Shown: positions 1 to 10,797, numbered from the stretch's first letter. The stretch: DNA of 64,000 nucleotides from Zwartia panacis (GCF_030410395.1 NZ_JAUHHF010000014.1:23110-87109); one strand, 5' to 3'. Made by a program: numbers and translations. The notes: generated by a model from the sequence alone, not told the origin.

Positions 1-2506
1 CGTTGACAGCTTGTCTGGCGATCCAGAAAAAGACCGCGCAGAAAGTACAACCCGCATTTCATCAGAGCCCTTGGCTACGCCTGCAAGTGAAAGTGCCGAT
101 GCCCCTGAGGACAAAGTTGCCGCAACGGCTGCATCCGTCAAGCCTGGCGATAGCACTCCTGCGGTTTCGCCAGAATCAGTCGATGTTTCCGCGGAGCCTG
201 AGCAGGCTCAGGTTCAGGTTTCGGCGCAAGAGTCGGATAAGTCTCATCCTGTTTCAGCACACGAGGCGCAACTGCCCGCTGAGTCCGTCAAACCAGCCAA
301 GTCAACGCGTGGCCGGGCCGTTGCGCCCGTCCATGCCGCGCCCATTGAGGGCGAAGCACGCGATGAGGCCCGTCGCGCCTCAGAAGCCGAGGCGGCTGCT
401 TTGCGCGAAATGCTGAATCGTCCTCGCAAAGTGGTGCGGCCTCCGGAGCCTGAAGCTGCAGCACTGTCCGGGACTTTGCACAAGCCGAATGGTCCTGCCA
501 CAGCGAAAGGCGCTAAAAAAGAAGGCGCAGCGGACGCTTCGGGTAAGAAAGTACTCAAGTCGGGCGAAATCGCTTCGACTTGGACCGACGATGCTTCGCG
601 TAAGAAACCTGCTGAAAAGCGCGACGCACCTGCAGCGCCTGGTCGTGAAGGCTGGCGTGCCGGTGGTAAAAGTAAAGCTGGCGGCAAAAAGGGCGCGCGT
701 GGTGCGAACAACGTCGTTCAAGATCGTCGTGAACCCGCTCCTGTCGAATTTATCGCCCGTGAGATTCACGTGCCCGAAACGATCAGCGTTGCTGACTTGG
801 CACACAAAATGTCCGTCAAGGCTGGCGAGGTCATCAAGCACTTGATGAAACTTGGTCAGATGGTCACGATTAACCAGGTGCTCGATCAAGAGACTGCGAT
901 GATTGTGGTCGAGGAGTTAGGCCATAAAGCTATCGCCGCCAAGCTTGACGATCCCGAGGCTTTCCTGGACGAATCCGCGCCGCACGAAGATGTTCAACTC
1001 TTTGCGCGTGCACCGGTGGTGACTGTAATGGGTCACGTCGATCACGGTAAAACCTCATTGTTGGATTACATCCGACGCGCGAAAGTGGCTTCCGGAGAAG
1101 CGGGCGGAATTACCCAGCACATCGGTGCCTATCACGTTCAGACAGAACGCGGCATGGTGACCTTCCTGGATACCCCGGGCCACGAAGCTTTTACGGCAAT
1201 GCGTGCACGCGGTGCGAAAGCGACTGATATCGTGATTTTGGTGGTTGCTGCCGATGACGGCGTGATGCCACAAACCAAAGAAGCGATTCACCATGCGAAA
1301 GCGGCTGGTGTGCCACTGGTTGTCGCCGTGAACAAGATCGACAAGCCTGATGCCAATCCAGAGCGCGTCAAACAAGAACTTGTCGTCGAAGAAGTCGTTC
1401 CCGAAGAATACGGCGGCGATGTGCCCTTTATTTCTGTCTCTGCCAAGACCGGTCAGGGTATTGATGAGTTGCTTGAAAACGTCTTGCTCCAGGCGGAAGT
1501 TCTTGAGCTTAAAGCTGCGATCGACGCACCCGCCAAAGGTCTGGTGATCGAAGCGCGACTGGATAAAGGTCGCGGTCCGGTTGCAACGATTCTGGTTCAG
1601 AGCGGTACATTGCATCGCGGTGATGTCGTGCTGGCAGGCGCAAGTTACGGCCGAGTGCGAGCCATGCTTGACGAGAACGGTAAGCCGATCCAGTCAGCAG
1701 GTCCCTCGATTCCCGTTGAAATTCAGGGTTTGACCGAAGTCCCTTCAGCTGGAGACGAATTGATGTCTCTTGCCGACGAGCGTCGTGCTCGCGAGATCGC
1801 TTTGTTCCGTCAAGGCAAGTTCCGTGATGTGAAGCTTGCGCGTCAACAAGCTGCCAAGCTCGAGTCGATGTTTGAAAATATCGCCGAAGGCTCTCAGACC
1901 TTGTCCCTGATCGTCAAAACAGACGTTCAAGGCTCACAAGAAGCTTTGGTGGCCTCCTTGCTGAAGCTGTCCACTGAAGAAGTGCGTGTGCAAGTGGTGC
2001 ATGCCGCGGTCGGTGGCGTTTCAGAGAGCGACGTCAACCTGGCGATCGCCTCTGGTGCTGTGATTATCGGCTTTAACGTGCGTGCGGATGCGAGCTCTAA
2101 AAAGCTGGCCGAATCCAACGGCGTGGATATCCGCTACTACAACATCATTTATGACGCGGTCGACGAAATCAAACTTGCCATGTCTGGCATGCTAGCTCCT
2201 GAGAAGCGGGAAGAAGTGATCGGCATGGTTGAGATCCGCGAGGTCTATACGATTTCGCGCATCGGTACAGTCGCAGGTTGTATGGTGACTGATGGGGTGG
2301 TTCGTCGCGACTCCCAGGTCCGCTTGTTGCGCAACAACGTCGTGCACTGGACTGGCTGGCTTGATTCGCTGCGTCGCTTCAAAGATGACGCCAAAGAAGT
2401 TAAATCAGGCTTTGATTGCGGGATCACCTTGCGAGGCAACAACGACTTGCAGGTCGGTGATCAATTGGAAATCTTTGAAATCAAGGAAGTGGCTCGCTCG
2501 CTTTAA
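1..2506 (+). CDS. infB: Translation initiation factor IF-2 (5' end cut by the window edge)
   Basis: IF-2 is the GTPase that brings formyl-methionyl-tRNA to the 30S subunit and promotes joining of the 50S. The frame is open to base 2, so about 834 codons are visible and the true start lies upstream. The first ~240 visible residues are low complexity (Ala, Glu, Lys, Pro), as in the variable IF-2 N-domain. They are followed by an IF2_N-like segment, then the G domain with GHVDHGKTS (around visible residue 341), DTPGHEAF and NKIDKP. Domains II to IV follow, ending ...EIKEVARSL. It lies 10 nt upstream of rbfA, the usual nusA-infB-rbfA-truB order. Identification is secure; only the N-terminus is missing. 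Confidence 0.97.
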   Translation, partial: VDSLSGDPEKDRAESTTRISSEPLATPASESADAPEDKVAATAASVKPGDSTPAVSPESVDVSAEPEQAQVQVSAQESDKSHPVSAHEAQLPAESVKPAKSTRGRAVAPVHAAPIEGEARDEARRASEAEAAALREMLNRPRKVVRPPEPEAAALSGTLHKPNGPATAKGAKKEGAADASGKKVLKSGEIASTWTDDASRKKPAEKRDAPAAPGREGWRAGGKSKAGGKKGARGANNVVQDRREPAPVEFIAREIHVPETISVADLAHKMSVKAGEVIKHLMKLGQMVTINQVLDQETAMIVVEELGHKAIAAKLDDPEAFLDESAPHEDVQLFARAPVVTVMGHVDHGKTSLLDYIRRAKVASGEAGGITQHIGAYHVQTERGMVTFLDTPGHEAFTAMRARGAKATDIVILVVAADDGVMPQTKEAIHHAKAAGVPLVVAVNKIDKPDANPERVKQELVVEEVVPEEYGGDVPFISVSAKTGQGIDELLENVLLQAEVLELKAAIDAPAKGLVIEARLDKGRGPVATILVQSGTLHRGDVVLAGASYGRVRAMLDENGKPIQSAGPSIPVEIQGLTEVPSAGDELMSLADERRAREIALFRQGKFRDVKLARQQAAKLESMFENIAEGSQTLSLIVKTDVQGSQEALVASLLKLSTEEVRVQVVHAAVGGVSESDVNLAIASGAVIIGFNVRADASSKKLAESNGVDIRYYNIIYDAVDEIKLAMSGMLAPEKREEVIGMVEIREVYTISRIGTVAGCMVTDGVVRRDSQVRLLRNNVVHWTGWLDSLRRFKDDAKEVKSGFDCGITLRGNNDLQVGDQLEIFEIKEVARSL

Positions 2507-2516
2507 TGCCCACTAA

Positions 2517-2918
2517 ATGAGTCGTCATAAACAAAAAACCTCTCCCGGCCGCAATTTAAGGCTTGCTGACCAGATCCAAAAAGATCTGGCCATCATCATT
2601 CAGCGCGAAATCGACATGAGTCGCGCGGGTTTGATCACGCTTTCCGGGATCGAGTTGACGACCGACTATGCGCACGCCAAGGTTTACTTTACGGTACTGG
2701 GTGCTGAGCCTGAGCAAGCCCAAGCTTTGCTCAACGAAAAAGCGGGTTGGTTTCACTCCCAGTTATATAAGTTGTTGCACATCCACACTGTGCCTACACT
2801 GCATTTCTTTCATGATCCTCGCCTCAAGCGCGGGATCGAGATGTCCGCATTGATTGACCAGGCCAATCTGCCTGGCCAGTACGCAGGCGTTCCCGACGAG
2901 CCTGAAGACAAGCCGTAA
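2517..2918 (+). CDS. rbfA: 30S ribosome-binding factor A
   Basis: RbfA is a small KH-fold protein that binds the 30S subunit and helps process the 5' end of 16S rRNA, notably in the cold. The 133-residue product has the family layout: a basic N-terminus, an [11 protein letters not shown] helix, a [21 protein letters not shown] core, and the near-terminal [14 protein letters not shown] motif. It starts 10 nt after infB and ends 23 nt before truB, so translational coupling in the infB operon is likely. Length and motifs are normal. Confidence 0.95.
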   Translation: MSRHKQKTSPGRNLRLADQIQKDLAIIIQREIDMSRAGLITLSGIELTTDYAHAKVYFTVLGAEPEQAQALLNEKAGWFHSQLYKLLHIHTVPTLHFFHDPRLKRGIEMSALIDQANLPGQYAGVPDEPEDKP

Positions 2919-2941
2919 GGCTGTCGTTTTGGAAACTGACG

Positions 2942-3757
2942 ATGGCTAAAAGACGCGGGCGCGTGCTCGATGGTGTGTTGTTGCTGGACAAACCTGTGGG
3001 ATTGTCGAGTAACCATGCGCTTCAGCGGGCCAAACATGCGATGGATGCTCAAAAAGCGGGCCATACGGGCACGCTTGATCCTTTTGCGACCGGCTTACTC
3101 GTATGCTGCATGGGACGCGCCACAAAAATTTCCGGTGCGATGCTGGGGGCTGACAAAGGCTATCGCGCAACGATTGCTTTTGGCAGTGAAACGGACTCCG
3201 GTGACTTGACCGGTATCGTTGTGAGTCAAGCCCCCGAGGGTTTTGACGGTGTGCGCGAAGATTCATTGCGTGATGTGCTCGAAACCTTCAAAGGGACCCA
3301 ATTACAGATTCCTCCCATGGTTTCGGCATTGAAACGGGATGGAAAGCCCCTTTATGAGTATGCGCGTCAAGGCATCACACTTGAGCGCGAACCGCGAGAG
3401 ATCACGATTCGACAGCTTGATTTGTTGAGTTTTAGCCCCATGTCTGCCGAGATCCAGGTCCTGTGCACAAAGGGAACCTACATTCGTACACTTGCGCAGG
3501 ACATTGGTCGCGCGCTTGGCTGTTTTGCCCACTTGTCAGCGTTACGGCGGACGCAAGTGGGTCCGTTTTCTCTTCAGGATGCGATTGCACTCGAAACCTT
3601 GCAATCAATGCAAACGCCAGAGAGTGTGTTGATTGCGTTGGAAGATTTACCCGCTGAGCTTGTGCCAGCGAAAAAAAGCACAGCTTCGCTAGGCGACGGT
3701 TTGCCTGGTTCCATTCATGTATCACCCGCGGACGATGTGTCCGCTCAGTCTTATTAA
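2942..3757 (+). CDS. truB: tRNA pseudouridine-55 synthase
   Basis: TruB converts uridine 55 in the T-loop of tRNAs to pseudouridine and acts as a tRNA chaperone. The 271-residue product begins with GVLLLDKPVGLSSN and carries the catalytic motif HTGTLDPFATG, with nucleophile Asp at residue 46. Later come the substrate-loop region and the conserved KGTYIRTLAQDIG segment around residue 180. The C-terminus is short and polar, without an obvious full PUA domain. It sits between rbfA and typA in one transcription unit; the gap to typA is 9 nt. Confidence 0.95.
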   Translation: MAKRRGRVLDGVLLLDKPVGLSSNHALQRAKHAMDAQKAGHTGTLDPFATGLLVCCMGRATKISGAMLGADKGYRATIAFGSETDSGDLTGIVVSQAPEGFDGVREDSLRDVLETFKGTQLQIPPMVSALKRDGKPLYEYARQGITLEREPREITIRQLDLLSFSPMSAEIQVLCTKGTYIRTLAQDIGRALGCFAHLSALRRTQVGPFSLQDAIALETLQSMQTPESVLIALEDLPAELVPAKKSTASLGDGLPGSIHVSPADDVSAQSY

Positions 3758-3766
3758 AGGATCTGT

Positions 3767-5587
3767 ATGTCACGCGCATTGCGTAACGTTGCCATTATTG
3801 CCCACGTCGACCATGGCAAAACGACACTCGTCGACCAACTTTTGCGTCAGTCCGGTACTTTTCGCTCGAATGAGCGCATGACCGAACGCGTTATGGACTC
3901 GAACGATCTCGAAAAAGAACGTGGCATTACGATTCTGTCAAAGAATTGCGCCGTCGAATACGAAGGTACGCATATCAATATCGTTGATACCCCCGGACAC
4001 GCCGACTTCGGTGGAGAGGTCGAGCGCGTGCTGTCGATGGTCGATGGCGTGCTGTTGCTGGTCGATGCTGTCGAAGGTCCCATGCCGCAGACACGTTTTG
4101 TGACCAAAAAAGCGCTTGCGCTCGGACTCAAACCTATCGTGGTGATCAACAAGGTTGACCGCCCGGGCGCACGTTGCGACTTTGTGATCAATGCGACTTT
4201 TGAATTGTTCGACAAGCTCGGTGCAACGGAAGAGCAATTGGACTTCCCCGTCATTTATGCTTCAGGTCTGAATGGTTATGCAGGTTTGACAGAAGACGTG
4301 CGCGAAGGCGATATGCGTCCTCTGTTTAATGCCATTCTTGAACACGTTCCGATGCGTGAAGATGATCCCGATGCGCCTTTGCAGCTTCAGATCACCTCGA
4401 TCGATTACAGCACTTATGTAGGCAAAATCGGTATCGGTCGTATTCGCCGCGGCCGTGTCAAAACCGGTATGGATGTTGTGTGTCTCAACGGTCCAGATGG
4501 CGCGACTTTCAAAGGTCGAGTCAACCAGGTGTTGAAATTCAAAGGTCTCGAGCGTGAGATCGTCGATAGCGCCATTGCAGGCGACATCGTGTTGGTCAAC
4601 GGCATCGAAGACATCGCGATCGGTACGACCTTGTGCTCGCCTGAAAAGGTCGAAGGTCTGCCGATGCTCAAGATTGACGAGCCTACGCTGACAATGAACT
4701 TTATGGTCAATACCAGCCCACTGGCAGGTCGCGAAGGTAAGTTTGTGACAAGCCGTCAGTTGCGCGAGCGTCTCGATCGAGAGCTCAAGTCAAACATGGC
4801 GTTGCGCGTTCGTGACACAGACGACGATACCGTCTTTGAAGTGGCGGGTCGCGGAGAATTGCACCTGACGATTCTGATCGAAACAATGCGACGCGAAGGT
4901 TACGAACTAGCCGTCTCTCGTCCACGCGTGGTGTTTAAAGAGGAAAACGGCGTCAAGCTCGAACCTTACGAGAATCTGAGTATTGACCTCGAAGACAATA
5001 CGCAGGGCGCGGTCATGGAAGAGCTCGGTATGCGCAAGGCGGAGTTGCTCGACATGGTCAGTGATGGCCGTGGACGCACCCGTCTTGAGTATCGTGTGCC
5101 CGCACGTGGCCTGATCGGTTTTCAAGGCGATTTTATGACGATGACCCGTGGAAACGGTCTGATGAGTCATACCTTTGATGCCTATGGTCCAGTCAAAGAA
5201 GGTTTGCTGGGCGAGCGTCGCAACGGGGTGCTGATCAGTCAGGATGATGGCGCTGCTGTGGCGTACGCCCTGTGGAAGTTACAGGATCGTGGTCGCATGT
5301 TCGTCTCACATAACGATCCTGTCTATGAAGGCATGATTATTGGGATTCATAGTCGTGACAACGACTTGGTCGTCAATCCAATCAAAGGCAAGCAACTGAC
5401 GAACGTGCGCGCATCCGGCACGGATGAAGCGGTGCGTCTGGTTCCACCGATTGATATGAGTCTTGAGTATGCGGTCGAGTTTATCAGTGATGATGAGCTA
5501 GTCGAAGTCACGCCCAAGAGCATTCGTTTGCGCAAGCGCTACCTCAAAGAACACGAGCGTCGCAAGATGTCCCGTGAGGGCGCGTAA
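3767..5587 (+). CDS. typA: Ribosome-associated GTPase TypA/BipA
   Basis: TypA (BipA) is an EF-G-like translational GTPase that binds 70S ribosomes and helps 50S assembly and stress or cold adaptation. The 606 residues match the family length. Visible motifs are the P-loop AHVDHGKTT near residue 15, [13 protein letters not shown] (switch I), [12 protein letters not shown] and NKVDRPGAR, then EF-G-type domains II, III and V and the BipA-specific C-terminus ([18 protein letters not shown]). It begins 9 nt after truB. A strong bidirectional terminator follows 24 nt after the stop, so this is probably the last gene of the infB transcript. Confidence 0.97.
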   Translation: MSRALRNVAIIAHVDHGKTTLVDQLLRQSGTFRSNERMTERVMDSNDLEKERGITILSKNCAVEYEGTHINIVDTPGHADFGGEVERVLSMVDGVLLLVDAVEGPMPQTRFVTKKALALGLKPIVVINKVDRPGARCDFVINATFELFDKLGATEEQLDFPVIYASGLNGYAGLTEDVREGDMRPLFNAILEHVPMREDDPDAPLQLQITSIDYSTYVGKIGIGRIRRGRVKTGMDVVCLNGPDGATFKGRVNQVLKFKGLEREIVDSAIAGDIVLVNGIEDIAIGTTLCSPEKVEGLPMLKIDEPTLTMNFMVNTSPLAGREGKFVTSRQLRERLDRELKSNMALRVRDTDDDTVFEVAGRGELHLTILIETMRREGYELAVSRPRVVFKEENGVKLEPYENLSIDLEDNTQGAVMEELGMRKAELLDMVSDGRGRTRLEYRVPARGLIGFQGDFMTMTRGNGLMSHTFDAYGPVKEGLLGERRNGVLISQDDGAAVAYALWKLQDRGRMFVSHNDPVYEGMIIGIHSRDNDLVVNPIKGKQLTNVRASGTDEAVRLVPPIDMSLEYAVEFISDDELVEVTPKSIRLRKRYLKEHERRKMSREGA

Positions 5588-5611
5588 TACTGCGCGAGTC
5601 TTGAGGGTAAT

Positions 5612-5642
5612 AAAAAATCGCAGCCTAGGCTGCGATTTTTTT
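5612..5642. terminator. Bidirectional intrinsic terminator between typA and gabD
   Basis: A near-perfect palindrome is present: six A, then TCGCAGCC (5618-5625), the two bases TA, GGCTGCGA (5628-5635), and a run of seven T. The GC-rich 8-bp stem with T-tracts on both strands fits termination of typA on the plus strand and of gabD on the minus strand. It lies between the two converging stops. Confidence 0.9.
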
Positions 5643-5679
5643 GGATGACAATTCCAAACCTTGGGGATGTCGATGCGGC

Positions 5680-7164
5680 TTAGATCCCACCCAGACAGAC
5701 GTATTTCATTTCCATGAAATCGTCCATGCCATAAACCGAACCCTCGCGACCCAGTCCCGATTGCTTGACGCCGCCAAAGGGTGCCATTTCGTTTGAAATG
5801 AGACCGGTGTTGACACCTACCATGCCGTACTCGAGCGCTTCAGCCACGCGGAAAATACGTCCGATATCGCGGCTGTAGAAATATGAAGCCAGACCATAAT
5901 CGGTGTTGTTCGCCAGGCGAATGACTTCGGCCTCGTCGGTGAACTTGACGATCGGCGCGAGAGGGCCGAAGGTTTCCTCGCGCATGCAAAGCATGTCCTC
6001 GCTGACCTGAGTGATGACCGTTGGCTGGTAAAAGCGTCCACCTCGCGCGTGTTTGGAGCCGCCACACAGGATCTTTGCACCCTTGGCAACTGCGTCCTGG
6101 ACGTGCTCCTCAACCTTGGCCACAGCAGCATCATCAATCAGGGGGCCAGTCGTGACTTTGTCTTCGAAGCCCTCGCCAACAGACAAGGTGCCTGAGACAC
6201 GCGCGGCCAGTTTTTCTGCAAAACTGTCGTACACCTTGGCATGAACATAAAAACGGTTGGTGCACACGCAGGTTTGTCCGGCATTACGGTATTTGGAAAC
6301 CATCGCACCTTCGATCGCCGCGTCGATGTCCGCATCTTCAAACACGATAAAGGGTGCGTGTCCACCAAGCTCCAAGGACATTTTCTTGATGCTGGGTGCG
6401 CTTTGCTGCATCAGGATTCTTCCAACTGGCGTGGAGCCTGTGAAAGTGAGCTTTCTGACAGTCGGGCTTGTGCACAGGACTTTGCCGATTGCGATGGACT
6501 GTTCGCTATCTGCGGTGAGGATGTTCAGAACACCTGCAGGAATACCTGCCTGTTCAGCCAGAACCGCGAGGGCGAGTGCTGAGAGGGGGGTCTGTTCCGC
6601 GGGTTTGAGCACGATCGTGCAACCCGCTGCCAGCGCGGGGGCGACTTTGCGCGTGATCATGGCGGTTGGAAAATTCCATGGTGTGATCGCAGCGCATACG
6701 CCGATCGGCTCGCGCAACACCAGCATACGGTTGGTCGCGATCGGCGCAGCGATCGTGTCACCCATTACGCGCTTGGCTTGCTCGGCGAACCATTCGACAA
6801 AGGAGGCGCCATAGGCGATTTCACCTTTCGCCTCAGGAAAGGGTTTGCCTTGCTCGATGGTCATGATGCGCGCCAGATCATCCGTGTTGGCATTGATCAA
6901 GTCGAACCACTTGCGCAAAATAATTGAACGCTCCTTGGCAGTGCGCGCGCGCCAAGCTGGAAACGCGGCGCTTGCGGCATCGATGGCTAATTGGGCCTGC
7001 TCGGCGCCTAGGTTCGCGACGTGTGCGATATGCGCACCTGTCGCAGGATTGTCCACGGCGAACATCTCACCATTTTTGGCATCGACCCATTTTCCGTTCA
7101 GGTAAGACTGCGAGCGTAGCAAGTCAGGGTTATTCAACTTCATGGGGAATACTGCGCGATCCAT
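5680..7164 (-). CDS. gabD: NAD(P)+-dependent succinate-semialdehyde dehydrogenase
   Basis: This is an aldehyde dehydrogenase superfamily enzyme, best matched to GabD, which oxidises succinate semialdehyde to succinate at the end of GABA degradation. The 494 residues include the PWNFP cofactor-binding region, the FTGSTPVGR nucleotide loop, the LELGGHAPFIVF motif with the general-base Glu, and NAGQTCVCTNR with the catalytic Cys. The start at 7164 has GGAGAAG just upstream; an internal ATG at 7143 is possible. No GABA transaminase is adjacent, so the physiological substrate could be another semialdehyde. The gene is expressed toward the shared terminator with typA. Confidence 0.88.
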   Translation of the reverse strand: MDRAVFPMKLNNPDLLRSQSYLNGKWVDAKNGEMFAVDNPATGAHIAHVANLGAEQAQLAIDAASAAFPAWRARTAKERSIILRKWFDLINANTDDLARIMTIEQGKPFPEAKGEIAYGASFVEWFAEQAKRVMGDTIAAPIATNRMLVLREPIGVCAAITPWNFPTAMITRKVAPALAAGCTIVLKPAEQTPLSALALAVLAEQAGIPAGVLNILTADSEQSIAIGKVLCTSPTVRKLTFTGSTPVGRILMQQSAPSIKKMSLELGGHAPFIVFEDADIDAAIEGAMVSKYRNAGQTCVCTNRFYVHAKVYDSFAEKLAARVSGTLSVGEGFEDKVTTGPLIDDAAVAKVEEHVQDAVAKGAKILCGGSKHARGGRFYQPTVITQVSEDMLCMREETFGPLAPIVKFTDEAEVIRLANNTDYGLASYFYSRDIGRIFRVAEALEYGMVGVNTGLISNEMAPFGGVKQSGLGREGSVYGMDDFMEMKYVCLGGI

Positions 7165-7260
7165 TTCTTCTCCAGCTTTAGACTATTAATGTGAACAATG
7201 CGTCAATTTCGCTTTATTCTAGTGCAGCGACGACCGGTCGTGCTGCTCCGTACTTGTTCT

Positions 7261-7941
7261 TCATACGGGCGCGTTCGGCTGCCGCCCCATGATTCCCGGA
7301 TGATCCTGATAGAAATCGACTAAATGTTGCACCACGCGTTGCGGGTGATCTTCAATGATCAGGGTGTGTCGATCCAGAGGATTGATCAATGCGGTTTGTT
7401 CCAGTTGGCTCCGTATCCAACTCATTAATCCCTCCCAGAATGCCGTGCCGACCAAAATGACCGGGCCTGGGGGGATTTTCCCCGTTTGCATCAAGGTGAC
7501 TGCCTCAAAGAGCTCATCCAATGTTCCAAAGCCGCCTGGCAACACGACATAGGCGAGGCTATGCATGAAAAATGTCGCTTTGCGAGAGACAAAATGCTGA
7601 AAAGGCAGGCTGATGGTCTGAAATTCGTTGTGTTTGGACTCTTTTGGCAGCTTGATATGCAAACCAACGCTGGTGCCACCCGCCTCGTAAGCACCTTTAT
7701 TGGCAGCTTCCATGATGCCGGGCCCGCCTCCTGCGATGATCGTAAAGCCGGCCATTGCCAAACCTCGGGCGATTTCTTCGCTTGTGGCGTAATGGGGGGA
7801 GTCTTTTTTGATCCTGGCGCTTCCAAAGATGCTGATTGCGGGGCCAATCTTGGCCAGAGTGTCGGCTGCGTGCAGCATCTCTGACATAATTTGGGTTGTT
7901 TGCTGGACTGCCGGCGAAACTACTTCTTCTTTGTGGCCCAT
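7261..7941 (-). CDS. LOG-family (TIGR00730) nucleotide 5'-monophosphate phosphoribohydrolase
   Basis: LOG-family proteins cleave the N-glycosidic bond of nucleoside (often cytokinin) 5'-monophosphates; in most bacteria the true substrate is unproven. The 226-residue product has the two hallmark motifs, GGGPGIMEAANKGA near residue 70 and PGGFGTLDELFE near residue 135. The start at 7941 has an AAGG 7 nt upstream and shares two bases with the divergent polA start. An alternative ATG at 7887 matches the conserved core better but has no clear ribosome-binding site. It lies upstream of gabD with a 96-nt gap. Confidence 0.85.
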   Translation of the reverse strand: MGHKEEVVSPAVQQTTQIMSEMLHAADTLAKIGPAISIFGSARIKKDSPHYATSEEIARGLAMAGFTIIAGGGPGIMEAANKGAYEAGGTSVGLHIKLPKESKHNEFQTISLPFQHFVSRKATFFMHSLAYVVLPGGFGTLDELFEAVTLMQTGKIPPGPVILVGTAFWEGLMSWIRSQLEQTALINPLDRHTLIIEDHPQRVVQHLVDFYQDHPGIMGRQPNAPV

Positions 7942-10660
7942 GAAAAAAACCTTGTTGCTAGTAGATGGATCGAGTTATTTGTATCGTGCCTTTCACGCCA
8001 TGCCTGATTTACGCAACGCGCAGGGTGAGCCGACGGGCGCCATTTATGGCGTCGTCAACATGATGCGCAAAATGCTGCATGACTATCAGGCGCAGTATGC
8101 CGCATGTGTGTTCGATGTGCGAGGCAAGACCTTTCGTGAAGACTTATACCCAGAATATAAGTCACATCGCCCCCCGATGCCTGAGGATCTGGCCGCCCAG
8201 ATCGAACCGATTCATGAGGCGATTCGTGCCATGGGTTGGACGGTGCTCGGTGTGGAGGGCGTCGAAGCCGATGATGTCATCGGTACTTTGGCCCATTGGG
8301 CGACAGATCACGATGTTCACACCATTATTTCCACCGGTGACAAGGACTTAGCCCAACTTGTCACACCTCACGTGACTTTGGTCAATACCATGTCCAATGA
8401 GCGACTCGACCCAAGCGCCGTCGTGCGTAAATTTGGTGTCGGGCCCGAGCGCATTGTGGATTACCTGATGTTGGTGGGGGATACGGTCGATAACGTACCC
8501 GGTGTTCAAAAAGTGGGACCTAAAACGGCTGCCAAATGGATCGACGAGTACGGCTCAGTCGATGCCTTGATCGAGCGCGCAGGTGAAATCAAAGGTGTCG
8601 CAGGTGAAAATTTGCGCGCCGCCATCCCCCAATTTCCGCTTACCCGTGAATTACTCACGGTCAAAATCGATTGCGACTTGAGTCAGATTGTCCCCAACAT
8701 CGAGATGCTCTCACCCAAAAGTCCGGACAAAGAGGCGCTTCTCAAACTCTACGAGCGCTATGGATTCCGTTCCTGGCTGCGTGAGTTGACAGGCGACCAG
8801 GAGCGCGTTCCCGCAGGAGACTCGCGAGCCCCTGTGGAGGCTGCCAAACCTGCCGCACCAGAGCATAAGCGCTATGAAATGGTCACGGACAAGGCGACCC
8901 TGGAGACCTGGCTTGAAAAGATCCGCGCGGCCGAGTGCGTGGCGCTGGATACCGAGACGACTTCGCTGGATGCCATGCAGGCGCGTTTAGTCGGAATATC
9001 TCTTTCGGTCGAGGCGGGCAGTGCTTGTTATATCCCCATTGGCCATCGTGGCACGGACGCTCAGGGACAGTTACCCAAAGAGGAAGTGCTGAGGCTGATG
9101 AAGCCCTGGCTGGAGGACGCAGGGGCCGCCAAGTTGTTGCATCATGCCAAGTACGATACGCATGTTTTCGCCAATGAAGGGATCGATTTGCAGGGCGTTG
9201 CGGACGACACCATGTTGCAAGCTTATGTGCTGGAGTCACACCGGGGTGTTGGACTCGACGAGTTATGCCAGCGCTACCTAGGGATCAAAGGCGTGACGTA
9301 TGAGGAAATTTGCGGCAAGGGCGCGCATCAGATCGGTTTTGACCAGGTCGACCTTGAGCGGGCCACCCAGTACGCCTGTGAGGATGCTGATTTCACCATC
9401 CGCCTGCACCAGGTCCTACGCCCCAGTGTCCGGCAGGAACCCAAGCTTGAATTCATCTATCAACTGGAGATGCAAACTTCACGCGTGTTATTCGAGATTG
9501 AGCGCACGGGAGTCGGCATCGACTCCGAAGAATTGGCGCGTCAAAGCCATGTGTTGGGCCAAGAACTTTTGTCGCTTGAACAGCGCGCCTATGAACTTGC
9601 GGGACAGCCTTTCAATCTCAATTCACCCAAACAACTAGGAGAAATCCTGTTTGGAAAGATGCAACTCCCGGTGGTGCGCAAGACTGCCGGTGGCGCCCCG
9701 TCGACCGACGAAGAGGTGCTCACAAAACTCGCAGAGGATTACCCACTGCCCAAGGTTTTATTGGAGTATCGCGGACTCGCCAAACTGAAGTCCACTTACA
9801 CCGACAAACTCCCCAAAATGGTGAATCCCGCAACGGGCAGGGTGCATACGCATTACTCTCAGGCTTCGGTGATCACGGGACGTCTCGCATCGTCCGATCC
9901 GAATTTGCAAAATATTCCTGTGCGATCCGAGGCGGGTCGTCGTGTCCGTGAGGCCTTCATTGCCACAAAGGGCAAAATCGTTTCGGCGGACTATTCACAG
10001 ATCGAATTGCGGGTCATGGCGCATGTGTCGAATGACGCAAATCTGCAAAAGGCATTCGCAGCAGGAGAGGACATTCACCGTGCGACCGCTTCAGAAGTCT
10101 TCGGTGTGCCCCTGGCGGAGGTCACGAGCGAACAGCGAAGGGCGGCCAAGGCGATTAATTTTGGTTTGATTTATGGCATGGGCGCCTTTGGGTTGGCCAG
10201 CAATCTCGGAATCACGAGAGATGCTGCCCAATCCTACATCGACCGCTATTTCGCCCGCTATCCCGGCGTGGCGCAATATATGGCTGAGACCAAGACACTT
10301 GCGCATGCTCAGGGCTTTGTCGAGACTGTTTTTGGTCGACGACTCTGGTTGCTGGATATCAATGCCGCCGGCGCGCGTCGCGCAGGAGCCGAGCGTGCGG
10401 CCATCAATGCGCCTATGCAGGGTACGGCGGCCGATCTCATCAAACTTGCCATGGTAGCGGTGCAAAACTGGCTGCGAGATCAGCGTCTGCAAAGCAAAAT
10501 CGTGATGCAGGTTCATGACGAACTGGTGCTGGATGTGCCCGATGACGAGATTGATCTGATCAAACAAAACCTGCCTCGTTTGATGTGTGAGGTTGCAAGC
10601 CTCAGAGTTCCTTTGGTCGCAGAGGTGGGGGTTGGTCCTAATTGGGAGCAGGCGCACTAA
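7940..10660 (+). CDS. polA: DNA polymerase I
   Basis: Pol I fills gaps, removes RNA primers and serves in repair. The start is the ATG at 7940 (KKTLLLVDGSSYLYRAF), giving 906 residues; the longer open frame upstream is not family sequence. Domains in order: 5'-3' nuclease (to ~300, with EADDVIGT), 3'-5' exonuclease (~310-500) with the DTETTSLD acidic motif intact so proofreading is probably active, and polymerase with SADYSQIELR (~residue 684), KAINFGLIYGMG and MQVHDELV. The upstream strand has no strong Shine-Dalgarno sequence. The ATG overlaps the start codon of the divergent LOG gene. Confidence 0.96.
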   Translation: MKKTLLLVDGSSYLYRAFHAMPDLRNAQGEPTGAIYGVVNMMRKMLHDYQAQYAACVFDVRGKTFREDLYPEYKSHRPPMPEDLAAQIEPIHEAIRAMGWTVLGVEGVEADDVIGTLAHWATDHDVHTIISTGDKDLAQLVTPHVTLVNTMSNERLDPSAVVRKFGVGPERIVDYLMLVGDTVDNVPGVQKVGPKTAAKWIDEYGSVDALIERAGEIKGVAGENLRAAIPQFPLTRELLTVKIDCDLSQIVPNIEMLSPKSPDKEALLKLYERYGFRSWLRELTGDQERVPAGDSRAPVEAAKPAAPEHKRYEMVTDKATLETWLEKIRAAECVALDTETTSLDAMQARLVGISLSVEAGSACYIPIGHRGTDAQGQLPKEEVLRLMKPWLEDAGAAKLLHHAKYDTHVFANEGIDLQGVADDTMLQAYVLESHRGVGLDELCQRYLGIKGVTYEEICGKGAHQIGFDQVDLERATQYACEDADFTIRLHQVLRPSVRQEPKLEFIYQLEMQTSRVLFEIERTGVGIDSEELARQSHVLGQELLSLEQRAYELAGQPFNLNSPKQLGEILFGKMQLPVVRKTAGGAPSTDEEVLTKLAEDYPLPKVLLEYRGLAKLKSTYTDKLPKMVNPATGRVHTHYSQASVITGRLASSDPNLQNIPVRSEAGRRVREAFIATKGKIVSADYSQIELRVMAHVSNDANLQKAFAAGEDIHRATASEVFGVPLAEVTSEQRRAAKAINFGLIYGMGAFGLASNLGITRDAAQSYIDRYFARYPGVAQYMAETKTLAHAQGFVETVFGRRLWLLDINAAGARRAGAERAAINAPMQGTAADLIKLAMVAVQNWLRDQRLQSKIVMQVHDELVLDVPDDEIDLIKQNLPRLMCEVASLRVPLVAEVGVGPNWEQAH

Positions 10661-10696
10661 TTCAAAAAGTGGTGTGCAGATAAGCGATGTAAATGT

Positions 10697-10726
10697 GCGA
10701 TGTTCATGAGCGATGTTCATGAGCGA
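10697..10726. repeat. Short tandem repeat downstream of polA
   Basis: Two adjacent copies of a 13-base unit (GCGATGTTCATGA, at 10697-10709 and 10710-10722) are followed by a partial third (GCGA). It lies between the polA stop and the polA/htpX terminator. No function is evident; it may be slippage. Confidence 0.7.
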
Positions 10727-10748
10727 AGCACAATTGATTCGTGCATAA

Positions 10749-10776
10749 AAAAAACCGCGCAGATGCGCGGTTTTTT
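10749..10776. terminator. Bidirectional intrinsic terminator between polA and htpX
   Basis: AAAAAACCGCGC (10749-10760), a four-base AGAT loop, and GCGCGGTTTTTT (10765-10776) form a perfect 12-bp stem with a GC core and A/T flanks on both sides. It is placed between two converging genes and can end both transcripts. Confidence 0.9.
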
Positions 10777-10797
10777 CAAACGAGCTTTGTACTGATT

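Noticed and set aside
1055..1615. 186-codon minus-strand open frame inside infB
   Set aside because: Antisense to the IF-2 G domain, no family resemblance, no ribosome-binding context.
7808..7939. Upstream extension of the polA open frame
   Set aside because: The 44 extra residues are antisense LOG sequence; Pol I homology begins at the ATG at 7940.
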